A stretch of DNA of 64,000 nt from Bacillus sp. UNC41MFS5 (GTDB taxonomy: Bacteria > Bacillota > Bacilli > Bacillales_B > DSM-18226): NCBI RefSeq assembly GCF_000686805.1, contig NZ_JMLP01000022.1:11893-75892 (forward strand), written 5' to 3'. The position numbers and the translations under genes are program-made. The notes below the pieces were generated by a model. That model worked only from the letters and a program-made list of their open reading frames with translations. It was not told the origin of the DNA and made no database searches. Shown here piece by piece: positions 9,380-17,886 of the stretch. Positions within the stretch are counted from its first letter, which is position 1. Each line of letters begins with the position of its first letter.

Positions 9380-10018
9380 TTGGAAAAACTAAAAAAGAAC
9401 TTGGAGGGTAAGAACACGGCTCTCATCGTCGTGGATGTGCAAAACGATTATTGCCATCCCGATGGAGCGATTGCCAAAAGCGGAAGTGACGTTAGCTCGG
9501 TCAAAAAAATGATGCTGAACTTGCACAGCATGTTGGATGCGGCAAGAGAGCACTCCGTTCCAATCATATTCCTGCAGACGAATCATGATAAGACAACTGA
9601 TTCTGAGGTTTGGCTTTCCCGTTTTCCGGATGGTGTCAATCCGATTTGCAAGACGGGGAGCTGGGGAGCGGAATTTTACGAGGTTGAGCCACAGTCTAAT
9701 GACATCATCGTTAAGAAACATCGTTACAGTGGGTTCGTTCATACTATGCTGGAATCCATATTGCGAACTCTTAAGAGTGAAACCCTAATTATTACCGGTG
9801 TGAGTACGAATCTTTGCGTGGAATCAACTTCAAGAGACGGGTTTATGCTGGATTATCGGATTGTGCTCATGAAAGATGCCTGCGCGGCTTTTTCGAAGGA
9901 AGAACACGAAATGACCTTAAAAACCGTGGATACCTATTTTGGGATGGTGGCAGATACGGAACAGGTTGTTTCCTTTTGGAGGATGAACGCAACCCAATCT
10001 CCCCAGTTTGTAACATAA
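9380..10018 (+). CDS. Cysteine hydrolase, isochorismatase family
   Basis: An isochorismatase-fold amidohydrolase with the Asp-Lys-Cys triad visible: D19 in VVDVQND, K113 in VKKHRYSGF and C146 in VSTNLCVES. Members hydrolyse small amides such as nicotinamide, carbamoylated compounds or ureidoacrylate; the substrate here is not deducible. I place the start at TTG 9380, 8 bases after AAAGGGGGTG; an upstream in-frame ATG at 9359 lies before that site. The gene has visibly higher GC than its neighbours, which hints at transfer. It appears to be transcribed alone. Confidence 0.8.
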   Translation: MEKLKKNLEGKNTALIVVDVQNDYCHPDGAIAKSGSDVSSVKKMMLNLHSMLDAAREHSVPIIFLQTNHDKTTDSEVWLSRFPDGVNPICKTGSWGAEFYEVEPQSNDIIVKKHRYSGFVHTMLESILRTLKSETLIITGVSTNLCVESTSRDGFMLDYRIVLMKDACAAFSKEEHEMTLKTVDTYFGMVADTEQVVSFWRMNATQSPQFVT

Positions 10019-10069
10019 TCGGTTTGATGAAAAAAACAACTATATTTTTATAGACAAGCACCAAAAATA

Positions 10070-10125
10070 AAAACAGTGGTGGACTAGGATGGATAATAAA
10101 TGTATGTCCTAGCTGCCGCTGTTTT
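10070..10125 (+). terminator. Long imperfect hairpin after the cysteine hydrolase
   Basis: Outer arms AAACAG / CTGTTT and inner arms CTAGGA / TCCTAG form one imperfect hairpin followed by TTTT. It is likely to end the hydrolase transcript. Confidence 0.5.
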
Positions 10126-10226
10126 ATTGCTAACTACACCGGTTAGTTCAATTATTGTTCAGATACATGGTATCAATGTTTTCCCCTTAACATCTTAATT
10201 AAATTAAATGAAACTGATAAAATAAA

Positions 10227-10249
10227 GGGAAAGCCACTGAGGCTCTCCC
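10227..10249 (-). terminator. Terminator of hcp
   Basis: On the minus strand GGGAGAGCC pairs with GGCTTTCCC around a 5-base loop, followed by TTTATTTTAT. It lies about 50 bases past the hcp stop. Confidence 0.65.
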
Positions 10250-10297
10250 TATATCATTTGTTTTATCCTTCATCCCAATCAGGACCCTAAATTATTA

Positions 10298-11977
10298 TTA
10301 AACTAATGTACTTTCTTGAATTTCAATAGAGCTGTTCATGAACATTTCCAAGTCGTCCTTTGTATTCGAAATACCGCCTACACCAAAATTCTCAATTAAG
10401 AAGTTCGTTACGTTTGGTGATAAGAAAGCTGGTAATGTTGGTCCAACGTGAATATTTTTCACACCTAAGTAAAGTAAAGATAAGAAAACGATAACCGCTT
10501 TTTGCTCATACCATGCGATATTGTAAGATAACGGTAATTCATTTACACTTTCTAATCCGAATGCCTCTTTCAGCTTCAATGCAGTCATGACGAGAGAGTA
10601 GGAATCGTTACATTGTCCTGCATCAAGTACCCTTGGAATTCCGTTAATATCACCTAAATCTAGCTTATTGTATCGATATTTTGCACAACCTGCTGTTAAA
10701 ATGATCGTATCTTTTGGAAGTTCTTCGGCAAACTCTTTATAATAAGTTCTGCTCTTATGGCGGCCATCACAGCCAGCCATGACAAAGAATCGTTTAATAT
10801 CACCGTTTTTCACTGCTTCTACCACTTGATCAGCTACTTGAGCCACTTGATTATGCGCAAATCCTCCAACAATTTCACCTGTTTCAATTTCTACTGGCGA
10901 CTGGCATTTCTTTGCATGCTCAATAATAACGGAGAAATCTTTTGTACCATCTTCATTTTTAGGAATATGTGTTACACCCTCAACAGCAGTTGCCCCAGTT
11001 GTATACATTCTTCCATTATAAGATGCCTTCGGTGGTACAATACAGTTTGTTGTCATTAAAATCGGACCGTTAAAGCTCTCGAATTCACGAGTTTGTTCCC
11101 ACCATGCATTTCCGTAGTTACCGACAAAGTGATCATATTTTTTAAATGCTGGATAATAGTTCGCTGGAAGCATTTCACTATGTGTATACACATCTACTCC
11201 CGTGCCCTCTGTTTGTTTTAATAACTGTTCCATATCCTTTAGGTCATGACCGCTGACTAGAATTCCCGGATTTTGACGTACACCAATGTTTACTTTCGTC
11301 ATTTCAGGATGACCATACGTCGATGTATTTGCTGTATCTAAAAGCTCCATGGCATGAACGCCGTACTTTCCACATTCCATAGAAAGTTCAATCAATTGTT
11401 CCATACTTACTGAATCATCTGTGATCATTGCAAGTGCTCTTTGCATAAACGCATCTAGCTCGTCATTTTCATAGCTAAGATTTGCCGCATGCTCTAAATA
11501 GGCAGCCATTCCTTTCAAACCGTAAGTCACTAACTCTCTTAATGAACGAATATCTTCATCTCTTGTCGCTAAAATACTAACTTCTTGAGAAGCAGATTTC
11601 ATTTCAAGCTGATGATTGGTTTCAGCATCCCATGTGACAAAATCGCTATTATTGTCTAAAGTGTACCCTGCATTGCTGATTGCCGCTTTAATTTCTTCCC
11701 GGAGCTTTAAACCTTCTCTTACTGTATTAAAAAATTCATTTTTATCCCAATTTGCATTTGTAATCGTCATAAAAAGACCATTTACGATAAACTGATCTGT
11801 TATCTTTTGATTAATACCGATTTCACGAGCCATTGTATTCACAATCGCTACTCCCTTAATCGTGTAAATCAATAAATCTTGCATATTTGCTAAATCATCT
11901 TTTTTTCCACATACTCCAACAACTGTACAACCTGTTCCTTTTGCGGTTTCTTGACATTGAAAACAAAACATACTCAT
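10298..11977 (-). CDS. hcp: Hybrid-cluster protein (hydroxylamine reductase / NO-detoxifying)
   Basis: A 559-residue Hcp. The N-terminal cysteines C5, C8, C17 and C23 have the C-x2-C-x8-C-x5-C spacing of the form first described in strict anaerobes, rather than the C-x2-C-x11-C-x6-C enterobacterial form. The hybrid-cluster ligand regions are present, for example [26 protein letters not shown] and [10 protein letters not shown]. The protein reduces hydroxylamine in vitro and is tied to nitric oxide stress and protein nitrosylation under low oxygen. No Hcr reductase gene is adjacent, so electrons must come from elsewhere. The GGAGG site lies about 8 bases before ATG. A pair of identical 11-bp repeats lies in its promoter region. 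Confidence 0.92.
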   Translation of the reverse strand: MSMFCFQCQETAKGTGCTVVGVCGKKDDLANMQDLLIYTIKGVAIVNTMAREIGINQKITDQFIVNGLFMTITNANWDKNEFFNTVREGLKLREEIKAAISNAGYTLDNNSDFVTWDAETNHQLEMKSASQEVSILATRDEDIRSLRELVTYGLKGMAAYLEHAANLSYENDELDAFMQRALAMITDDSVSMEQLIELSMECGKYGVHAMELLDTANTSTYGHPEMTKVNIGVRQNPGILVSGHDLKDMEQLLKQTEGTGVDVYTHSEMLPANYYPAFKKYDHFVGNYGNAWWEQTREFESFNGPILMTTNCIVPPKASYNGRMYTTGATAVEGVTHIPKNEDGTKDFSVIIEHAKKCQSPVEIETGEIVGGFAHNQVAQVADQVVEAVKNGDIKRFFVMAGCDGRHKSRTYYKEFAEELPKDTIILTAGCAKYRYNKLDLGDINGIPRVLDAGQCNDSYSLVMTALKLKEAFGLESVNELPLSYNIAWYEQKAVIVFLSLLYLGVKNIHVGPTLPAFLSPNVTNFLIENFGVGGISNTKDDLEMFMNSSIEIQESTLV

Positions 11978-11991
11978 TTATAATTTCCTCC

Positions 11992-12045
11992 AGTGAATGA
12001 TTTTAGATTTCAATTTTTCTTCAATTTACACTTTAGTGAATGATT
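11992..12045 (-). promoter_or_regulatory. Direct repeats in the hcp upstream region
   Basis: AGTGAATGATT (plus strand) occurs at 11992-12002 and again at 12035-12045, 43 bp apart, about four helical turns. They could bind a regulator controlling hcp, but the downstream copy overlaps the leader next to the RBS. Neither matches a known Fnr or NsrR consensus well. The rest of 12046-12405 shows only AT-rich DNA. Confidence 0.3.
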
Positions 12046-12422
12046 GAATAAGTATCATAAGCAATTAACAATTTTATCAACTTGTTTACATCGCTATTAT
12101 AAATTCATAAATTTAAAATTTGGAGTTCTTTATGAATCTGTTCAATAATAAGTCAAAAAGATTTGAACACTTCGTGACAAAAGGACAAATTGAAAAAAGC
12201 ACCCTTTTTACAAAGGTGCCTGCATTTAGATATTTCGTTGGGCTTTAACCCTCTTCCTTTGAAATCAATAGATAGCCACTCTATGGTTTTTTCATTACTA
12301 AAAGTAACCGTTACTATGTCATGCCCATATATAATATAGACGGGCTCCAATTTCCTCTCTGAGTGTAATATATAGTGTAATTTCAAATTAGCTCTCCATA
12401 CATTCGAAAGGAAGTGTAAAAA

Positions 12423-12623
12423 ATGACTAATGCCATACCGATGACTAATGCCATACCGATTACTGCTCCCGCAAATATTCTTCCTCAACCTCCATTGTGT
12501 TACTCTTATGCAGCACCTGCATATACAGATTGTTTTCCTGCACATGGGTGCGGTGAGTTTATACTCATCGTAGTGTTGTTTATTTTATTAATTATTGTTG
12601 GTGCAGTTTGTTTCTGTGGTTAA
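12423..12623 (+). CDS. YjcZ-family small sporulation-type protein
   Basis: A 66-residue protein ending in the hallmark FILIVVLFILLIIVGAVCFC, a single hydrophobic helix preceded by a Gly/Pro/Tyr-rich segment. YjcZ-type peptides are abundant in spore formers and are generally expressed in sporulation; their role is unclear. The N-terminus repeats MTNAIP twice because of an exact 18-bp tandem duplication at 12423-12458. The site AAAGGAAG lies about 8 bases before the first ATG, which supports that start. Two Cys residues cap the helix, which is not typical. Confidence 0.75.
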   Translation: MTNAIPMTNAIPITAPANILPQPPLCYSYAAPAYTDCFPAHGCGEFILIVVLFILLIIVGAVCFCG

Positions 12624-12646
12624 AAATGTGAAAGTATCTATTAAAT

Positions 12647-12680
12647 AATCCTCATCTTTACTCCGGATGAGGATTATTTT
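12647..12680 (+). terminator. Terminator of the YjcZ-type gene
   Basis: Perfect 10-bp stem AATCCTCATC / GATGAGGATT with a 9-base loop, then ATTTTTCCTTT. Confidence 0.85.
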
Positions 12681-12791
12681 TCCTTTAACTTATGTAAGTT
12701 TTTATTTGCCCTGTTTTTCTTATGTTTTTATTGTGAACATTAGATTTATTCAGTATATTTAATATAATATCAAAGTAGCGAGGAAGGTAAA

Positions 12792-13622
12792 ATGAATCAA
12801 TCCTATTTTTATTTAAAACTAGAAACACATCAATTACATATGTCTTATAAAAATGAATTTCGTCGCGTGCGTGTTTTATTGCCGAAAAATTATGATATAG
12901 ATGAGGCTGAAAATTATCCAGTTGTCTATATGCATGATGGACAAAATGTTTTCTACAGTAGTGAAGCTTATAGCGGGTATTCATGGAAGGTTATTCCGGC
13001 AATAAAACAAAACCCCGATTTACCGAAGATGATTGTTGTTGGGATAGATAACGCAGGACAAGATCGAATTAATGAATATACGCCTTGGAAAATTACTGAA
13101 AGCCCACTTCCTGAAGATATTGAACTAGGCGGTAGAGGTGCGGAATTTGCTGAGTTTGTCATGACAGTCGTGAAGCCGTTTATCGATAACCATTTCCGAA
13201 CTAAATCGGATAAATATCATACAGCGGTGATTGGCAGTTCACTTGGAGGAAATATTTCGGCTTTTATGGGTATTGAATATAAAGATCAAATTGGTGGTTT
13301 AGGCATTTTTTCTTTAGCTAATTGGATTACTAGTAAAGCCTTTGACAGTTATATTGCTAGAAAAGAGTTGGATCCTGAACAACGCGTGTACATTCAAGTT
13401 GGGACTCAGGAAGGCGATGATGCCGATCGACAATTGATGTATGGGAATATGAAGCAGGCATATATCGATTGTTCGCTTAAGTATTATAAACAACTGTTAA
13501 AAGGTTCTGTTCCAATTGATAACATTCGTTTAAATATTTTTGCGGATGAAGAACATAATGAAAAAGCTTGGGCAAAACACTTGCCAGAATGTTTACGTTT
13601 TGTAAGTGAGATGTGGTCTTGA
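12792..13622 (+). CDS. Esterase (putative esterase, Fes/YbbA-like alpha/beta hydrolase)
   Basis: A 276-residue cytoplasmic alpha/beta hydrolase of the esterase D/Fes group. The beta strand YPVVYMHDGQNVF, nucleophile elbow GSSLGG (S150) and a late His in DEEHNEKAW are visible. No signal peptide. Relatives hydrolyse esters such as ferric enterobactin-type trilactones or S-formylglutathione, but the substrate here is unknown. It is the first gene of a three-gene set with an ATP-grasp ligase and a second esterase, 50 bases before the next start, which suggests joint action on one metabolite. AGCGAGGAAGG lies just before the ATG. Confidence 0.8.
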   Translation: MNQSYFYLKLETHQLHMSYKNEFRRVRVLLPKNYDIDEAENYPVVYMHDGQNVFYSSEAYSGYSWKVIPAIKQNPDLPKMIVVGIDNAGQDRINEYTPWKITESPLPEDIELGGRGAEFAEFVMTVVKPFIDNHFRTKSDKYHTAVIGSSLGGNISAFMGIEYKDQIGGLGIFSLANWITSKAFDSYIARKELDPEQRVYIQVGTQEGDDADRQLMYGNMKQAYIDCSLKYYKQLLKGSVPIDNIRLNIFADEEHNEKAWAKHLPECLRFVSEMWS

Positions 13623-13672
13623 ATGAACTGAATATTTATATTTGACTGAATTTGATTATGGGAGGATTTTTT

Positions 13673-14860
13673 ATGAATTATATTTTGATATCACCATATT
13701 ATCCAGGTAATTTTCAGCCATTTGCTCATCGTTTAAAAGACGCAGGTGTCAATGTTTTAGGAATTGGCGAAGAGCCATATGAACAATTAGGTTCCAAATT
13801 ACAAAACTCCTTAACAGAATATTATCGTGTTAATAATTTAGAAGATGTTGATGAAGTGAAACGTGCTGTTGCATTTTTATTTTATAAACATGGTCCAATT
13901 GACCGCATTGAATCCAATAACGAACACTGGTTAGAACTTGATGCGCAGTTGCGTGAGCAATTTAACGTGTACGGCAATAAAACGAATGACATAAAAAAAG
14001 TTAAGTATAAATCTGAAATGAAAAAGCTGTTTAAAGAAGCAAATGTGCCTGTTGTAGAAGGAAGAATCGTAAAAACTAAAAAGGATTTATCTAAAGCCAT
14101 TGATGAATTAGGACTGCCAGTTATCGCAAAACCGGATAATGGGGTTGGATCAGCTGCAACCTTTAAATTAAGTTCAGAAGAGGATGTCCGTCATTTTGAA
14201 GAAGAATGGGGAGAAGCACAAGTGTACTTCTTAGAGCCATATGTCGAAGGAGGCGTGCTTTGTACATTTGATGGTTTATTGGATCAGGAAGGGAACATTG
14301 TTTTCCAAACAAGCTTTACCTATAATATGCCAACACTGGAACTCGTTAATGGTCAATTGGATTTAGCTTATGTGATTCAAAAAGAAATTGATCCAAAGCT
14401 CGAAACTTATGGAAAGGCGATTGTGAAAGCCTTTGGTATGAAAGAACGCTTTTTCCATATTGAGTTTTTTAAATTAGAAAATGGGGATTATGTTGCACTT
14501 GAATACAATAACCGCTTGGCCGGCGGCTATACGATTGATATGTACAATTTCGCGTACTCCATTGATTTATTTGCTCAGTATGCTTCTCTTGTGACAGGAG
14601 GAGAATTTAAGGAGTCCGATGCCGAAAACCAGTTTTGTGTCGGTGTAACACAGCGAGATGCGTATGAGTATAAACATGATACGAATGCTATTTATGAACG
14701 ATTTGGCGACCGTGTGAAGTTTGAACGGCGCATGCCAGATGCGTTTGCGGAACTCCAAGGAAATCAATTTTATGCGATTAATGCAAATACGCAAGAAGAA
14801 GTGGATGACATTGTCCATTTTGTACATGAACGAAAAAATTACAGCATTGCAAACGTATAG
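13673..14860 (+). CDS. ATP-grasp domain ligase of unknown substrate
   Basis: A 395-residue protein. An N-terminal pre-ATP-grasp Rossmann-like domain starts NYILISPYYPGNF. The ATP-grasp domain follows from about residue 105: the first lysine strand LPVIAKPDNGVGSAATF, the YVEGGVLCTFDG strand and the metal-binding FFHIEFFKLENGDYVALEYNNR. It should form an acyl-phosphate from a carboxylate and couple it to an amine or thiol. Start ATG 13673 lies 7 bases after GGGAGG; the upstream TTG at 13652 precedes that site. It is flanked by two esterases in the same direction. No carrier protein or transporter is nearby, so the product is not deducible. Confidence 0.8.
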   Translation: MNYILISPYYPGNFQPFAHRLKDAGVNVLGIGEEPYEQLGSKLQNSLTEYYRVNNLEDVDEVKRAVAFLFYKHGPIDRIESNNEHWLELDAQLREQFNVYGNKTNDIKKVKYKSEMKKLFKEANVPVVEGRIVKTKKDLSKAIDELGLPVIAKPDNGVGSAATFKLSSEEDVRHFEEEWGEAQVYFLEPYVEGGVLCTFDGLLDQEGNIVFQTSFTYNMPTLELVNGQLDLAYVIQKEIDPKLETYGKAIVKAFGMKERFFHIEFFKLENGDYVALEYNNRLAGGYTIDMYNFAYSIDLFAQYASLVTGGEFKESDAENQFCVGVTQRDAYEYKHDTNAIYERFGDRVKFERRMPDAFAELQGNQFYAINANTQEEVDDIVHFVHERKNYSIANV

Positions 14861-14878
14861 GGATAGGAGATTTTTTAT

Positions 14879-15619
14879 ATGCATATAGAACAGTTACACC
14901 ATTGGAGTGGCGAATTAGGACGTGAAATGCGGTTGAATAGATATGGACACAGTGGCATGCCAATCGTAGTTTTTCCTTCATCTGGAGGGACGCATACTGA
15001 ATACTATGATTTTGGAATGATTGATGTGTGTCATGACTTTATTGAATCCGGAAAAGTTCAGTTTTTTACATTGGCTAGCATCGATAGCGAAAGTTGGCTG
15101 CACGACTCAAAACCGGCGCATGACCGTGCATTAGCTCATGAAGCATATGACCGTTATGTGATTTCTGAAGCTATTCCATTTATTAAACATAAAACAGGTT
15201 GGTTTGATCCAATGATGACAACCGGGTGTAGTATGGGGGCCTATCATGCGTTGAACTTTTTCTTGAGACATCCGGATGTCTTTCAAACAACCGTTGCACT
15301 TAGTGGTGTTTACGATGTACGTTTCTTTTTTGGGGATTACGGAAATGATCCGCTTGTATACGAAAATTCACCGAGTGATTACATATGGAATCAAAATAAT
15401 GGCTGGTTTATTGACCGATATCGTTCAGCAGATATCATTATTTGTACCGGGCTGGGTGATTGGGAACAGGATGGGCTGCCTTCATACTTTACATTAAAAA
15501 AAGCTTTTGAAGAAAAACAAATTCCAGCATTGTTTGATGAGTGGGGCGAAGATGTTTCCCATGATTGGATTTGGTGGCGACGCCAAATGCCGTATTATTT
15601 AGGAAAATTACTTTCATAA
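14879..15619 (+). CDS. Esterase (second alpha/beta hydrolase of the operon)
   Basis: A 246-residue esterase-family protein starting 18 bases after the ATP-grasp stop, with GGGATAGGAG before the ATG. It shows the strand MPIVVFPSSGGTHTEY, the nucleophile elbow GCSMGAY (S118) and a late DVSHDWIWW where the catalytic His would lie. It is unlike the first esterase in length and N-terminus, so this is not a simple duplication. Function is unknown; close coupling to the ligase suggests it processes the ligase substrate or product. Confidence 0.8.
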   Translation: MHIEQLHHWSGELGREMRLNRYGHSGMPIVVFPSSGGTHTEYYDFGMIDVCHDFIESGKVQFFTLASIDSESWLHDSKPAHDRALAHEAYDRYVISEAIPFIKHKTGWFDPMMTTGCSMGAYHALNFFLRHPDVFQTTVALSGVYDVRFFFGDYGNDPLVYENSPSDYIWNQNNGWFIDRYRSADIIICTGLGDWEQDGLPSYFTLKKAFEEKQIPALFDEWGEDVSHDWIWWRRQMPYYLGKLLS

Positions 15620-15623
15620 AATG

Positions 15624-16307
15624 TCAAAAAACATCAGTACGGTTGAGTTGCTGGTGTTTTTTGATTGGGGATTTTTTGATTTTTAGGTTATTCAGGAGAC
15701 AAGAACCCCAATATTCATAAGAATTTTGGCTACTGAAAAGGGAGACCCTATAGAATTGCAACGGCAATATGGCATCGTTATTGGTATATAAAAAAGTAAA
15801 TTTGAAATCATTGCTTGAAATAAATTGAGGGTGTTCATCCGCATAATATAATGGGTCTCTTTGAAAAAGTCCTTTATCTAGCAATAACTCAATCGTTTGG
15901 TGAAACATCTTTTTTGCATCATTATCACATGAGTCGTAAAAATCCCTTAAGTCTTTTCTAACAGAAATGCTTAATGTAGTGATATGTCCTAATAATCCAT
16001 GTAAGGTCATTATGTGTAAATAATTCAGGCAGAATGCATCTGAAAATAATCTCTGTTTGCCTAAATACAAGTCGGATTCATTAAATCCAATTGGAACAGG
16101 AAATCCCTCATTTTCAAAAAAGGTGATAATTTGTGTCTTTTGTTTTTCGAATGTCTTGAGAGCATCATTAAAAATTGCTTTTATTGCTTCATCTTCAATA
16201 ATTGAATACATATATCTATTTACTACGTCTACCGCTGTTCCGTTTACATATTCCCCCCACAAGGAACCAATTTCAGAAGATGTAAGTTTTAATTTTTCAG
16301 TATCCAT
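15624..16307 (-). CDS. DUF3231 protein, half-length (C-terminal domain missing)
   Basis: The first about 165 of 227 residues match one DUF3231 repeat: LTSSEIGSLWGEYVNGTAV, FENEGFPVPIGFNESD, FCLNYLHIMTLHG and VRKDLRDFYDSCDNDA. Intact DUF3231 proteins, such as the one at 41092, have two such four-helix repeats and about 330 residues. After FISSNDF the similarity stops and the tail is translated terminator DNA of the neighbouring operon, so the gene is truncated. ATG 16307 has GGGAGGTG 6 bases before it, so it may still be expressed. DUF3231 proteins are common in Bacillus spore formers; their function is unknown. Confidence 0.7.
   Translation of the reverse strand: MDTEKLKLTSSEIGSLWGEYVNGTAVDVVNRYMYSIIEDEAIKAIFNDALKTFEKQKTQIITFFENEGFPVPIGFNESDLYLGKQRLFSDAFCLNYLHIMTLHGLLGHITTLSISVRKDLRDFYDSCDNDAKKMFHQTIELLLDKGLFQRDPLYYADEHPQFISSNDFKFTFLYTNNDAILPLQFYRVSLFSSQNSYEYWGSCLLNNLKIKKSPIKKHQQLNRTDVF
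15626..15664 (+). terminator. Terminator of the esterase/ATP-grasp operon
   Basis: Stem AAAAACATCAG / CTGGTGTTTTT with a 14-base loop and a T run. The open frame of the opposite DUF3231 gene runs through it. Confidence 0.75.
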
Positions 16308-16410
16308 ATTTTCACCTCCCATGTATTATTTACCTATTTGAGAAGTGATATGATTTTTTTGTTTTAATGTTAGGATAGAGTTTTCTTAAGAATTATAGGA
16401 GGCAAAGAAA

Positions 16411-16599
16411 ATGATAGTGAAGGGCAGTGGAAAGATTAACAAGATTATTTATAATAACACCGCATACTATAACGGAAAGTATAGATATTTCCCAACAATT
16501 TCGGGATTAAATGGTATTTTAGATGAAATTATTAGTTCTAATTCAACCACGAATTATATTAGGATTATACCATTTATAAAAACGAGCAATTGGATATAG
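16411..16599 (+). CDS. Small hypothetical protein
   Basis: A 62-residue basic protein with no recognised family, rich in Asn, Ile and Tyr. The ribosome site ATAGGAGGCAAAGAAAATG is excellent, which supports translation. The next frame begins 11 bases after its stop. It sits between a truncated DUF3231 gene and a truncated CBO0543-like gene, so it may belong to a rearranged segment. Confidence 0.5.
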   Translation: MIVKGSGKINKIIYNNTAYYNGKYRYFPTISGLNGILDEIISSNSTTNYIRIIPFIKTSNWI

Positions 16600-16609
16600 T
16601 CAATTTCAT

Positions 16610-16960
16610 TTGTGTAAAGCAAGAAATGGCATAATGGGGGATTCTTTAGCCTTTTTTTATTATACTTTTTTGGCTTTGATTCCAGGAATTTTTCTTTACT
16701 TATCAAATTATCCAGATTCTATTAAGAAACAGATTTTCCATACATTTATATGGCTTGTAATATTTACACTAGTTGAGTGGATAGGACATAAATATTTTAA
16801 TGCGATTAACTACTTTAGAGGATGGACAATTGTGTGGTCGTTAATTTTTGACCTTAATATGTTAATTTTGATTAGAATACATTTTCTTAATTATAAGATT
16901 GGATTATTTTTAAGTATTCCTTGTACCATTTTTTATTTGTGGTGGTTTGATTATATATGA
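16610..16960 (+). pseudogene. CBO0543-like membrane protein, N-terminal part missing
   Basis: A 116-codon frame with four hydrophobic helices. It aligns by eye to the second half of the CBO0543-type proteins at 49721 and 50412: FLALIPGIFLYL, FTLVEWIGHKYF and the following aromatic segment GWTIVWSLIFD. The N-terminal helices of the family are missing and neither possible start (TTG 16610 or ATG 16634) has a clear ribosome site. It may be a 5'-truncated remnant or be translated by coupling from the 16411 frame. Confidence 0.5.
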
Positions 16961-17110
16961 GTTTTAGATACATTAAACAAAAGCCTCCAACACAATCGCG
17001 TTTGTAATAAAAAGATTAACAGAGCGATACATCAATATTGTAGAGAGATAGAAAAGGTGAGACACTAGTAGGTGCTCACCCTTGTCCTCCATAAAGGTAA
17101 CCTTTTCACC

Positions 17111-17509
17111 TTATACTAGAGGCTTATCAATTAAAGTAGCAAATTCTAGATTATGGACATGTCCATCATCTAGGGTAGTGGTTCCTTTGACAAAGTGTAC
17201 ATGTTTACCATTGCCAACTGGGATAGCAGGACCTGTTTGTATTCCTACTTCATGATGATGATCTAAAAAGTCAGTATTAGTTAATATTACATGCACATGA
17301 CTATCACCCTTTGGAATTACTTCACTTGTAACCCCTGCAAAACGATGATTATGTCTGTCATCTCCTTCTTCAGCTAATTTGGTACTTGCCAAAAATTCAT
17401 GAACATGTGTTTGTTCTGCTTCTTCAGAATTTGTTCTATTATTAGACTGCTCTTCTTTTTGAGATCTATTTCTTTCATAATTTTCTCTTCCCTTTTGAAC
17501 TTTACTCAT
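17111..17509 (-). CDS. YmaF-family His-rich protein
   Basis: A 132-residue hydrophilic protein. From residue 33 it has repeated His-x-His motifs (THVHEF, RHNHRF, SHVHVI, HHHEVG, KHVHFV, GHVHNL), the pattern of YmaF of B. subtilis. The regular spacing suggests a beta-repeat that could bind metal ions. The first 30 residues are highly charged and probably disordered. AAAAGGGGG lies about 8 bases before the ATG. No function is established for the family. It appears to be a single-gene unit. Confidence 0.8.
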   Translation of the reverse strand: MSKVQKGRENYERNRSQKEEQSNNRTNSEEAEQTHVHEFLASTKLAEEGDDRHNHRFAGVTSEVIPKGDSHVHVILTNTDFLDHHHEVGIQTGPAIPVGNGKHVHFVKGTTTLDDGHVHNLEFATLIDKPLV

Positions 17510-17568
17510 AAAATGGAACCCCCTTTTAAAATAATTACTGTTTATAATATTAGTGAAGGTAAGGTTTT

Positions 17569-17664
17569 ATGAAAAAAAGATTTTCTTTATCTTTGCTTCA
17601 AATGAATATACTTTTCCTTCTTTTTAATATAAAAGGACTTGAGTGCCCGTTTGTACTAAGTTAA
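17569..17664 (+). CDS. Possible 31-residue peptide
   Basis: A short frame, MKKRFSLSLLQ onwards, with a basic start, a hydrophobic core and a Cys near the end, preceded by GTGAAGGTAAGG about 6 bases before the ATG. It could be a leader or secreted peptide. It is the only candidate in the 17510-17886 gap, which also holds a CCCGTTT / AAACGGG hairpin. Support is weak. Confidence 0.2.
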   Translation: MKKRFSLSLLQMNILFLLFNIKGLECPFVLS

Positions 17665-17886
17665 GCCTTTTCTCATACAAGAAACGGGGCGGTATTGACC
17701 TAAAAGAGGTCTTGTAATAACCTTTAAATACAGTGTAATTTAAAGAAAATACAAAAATAGACAAAGTATGATAACTTTAAAGTATAATATGAAATAATTA
17801 TGTTTTTCGGATAGTAAGTATATATAATGAAAAGCAATATTTTCTGCACGAATCAGATATTGAACAGAATTTGAAAGGTAACAAAG

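Noticed and set aside
12153..12545. 130-codon minus-strand frame near the YjcZ gene
   Set aside because: It is the shadow of the YjcZ-type gene plus upstream DNA, with no ribosome site.
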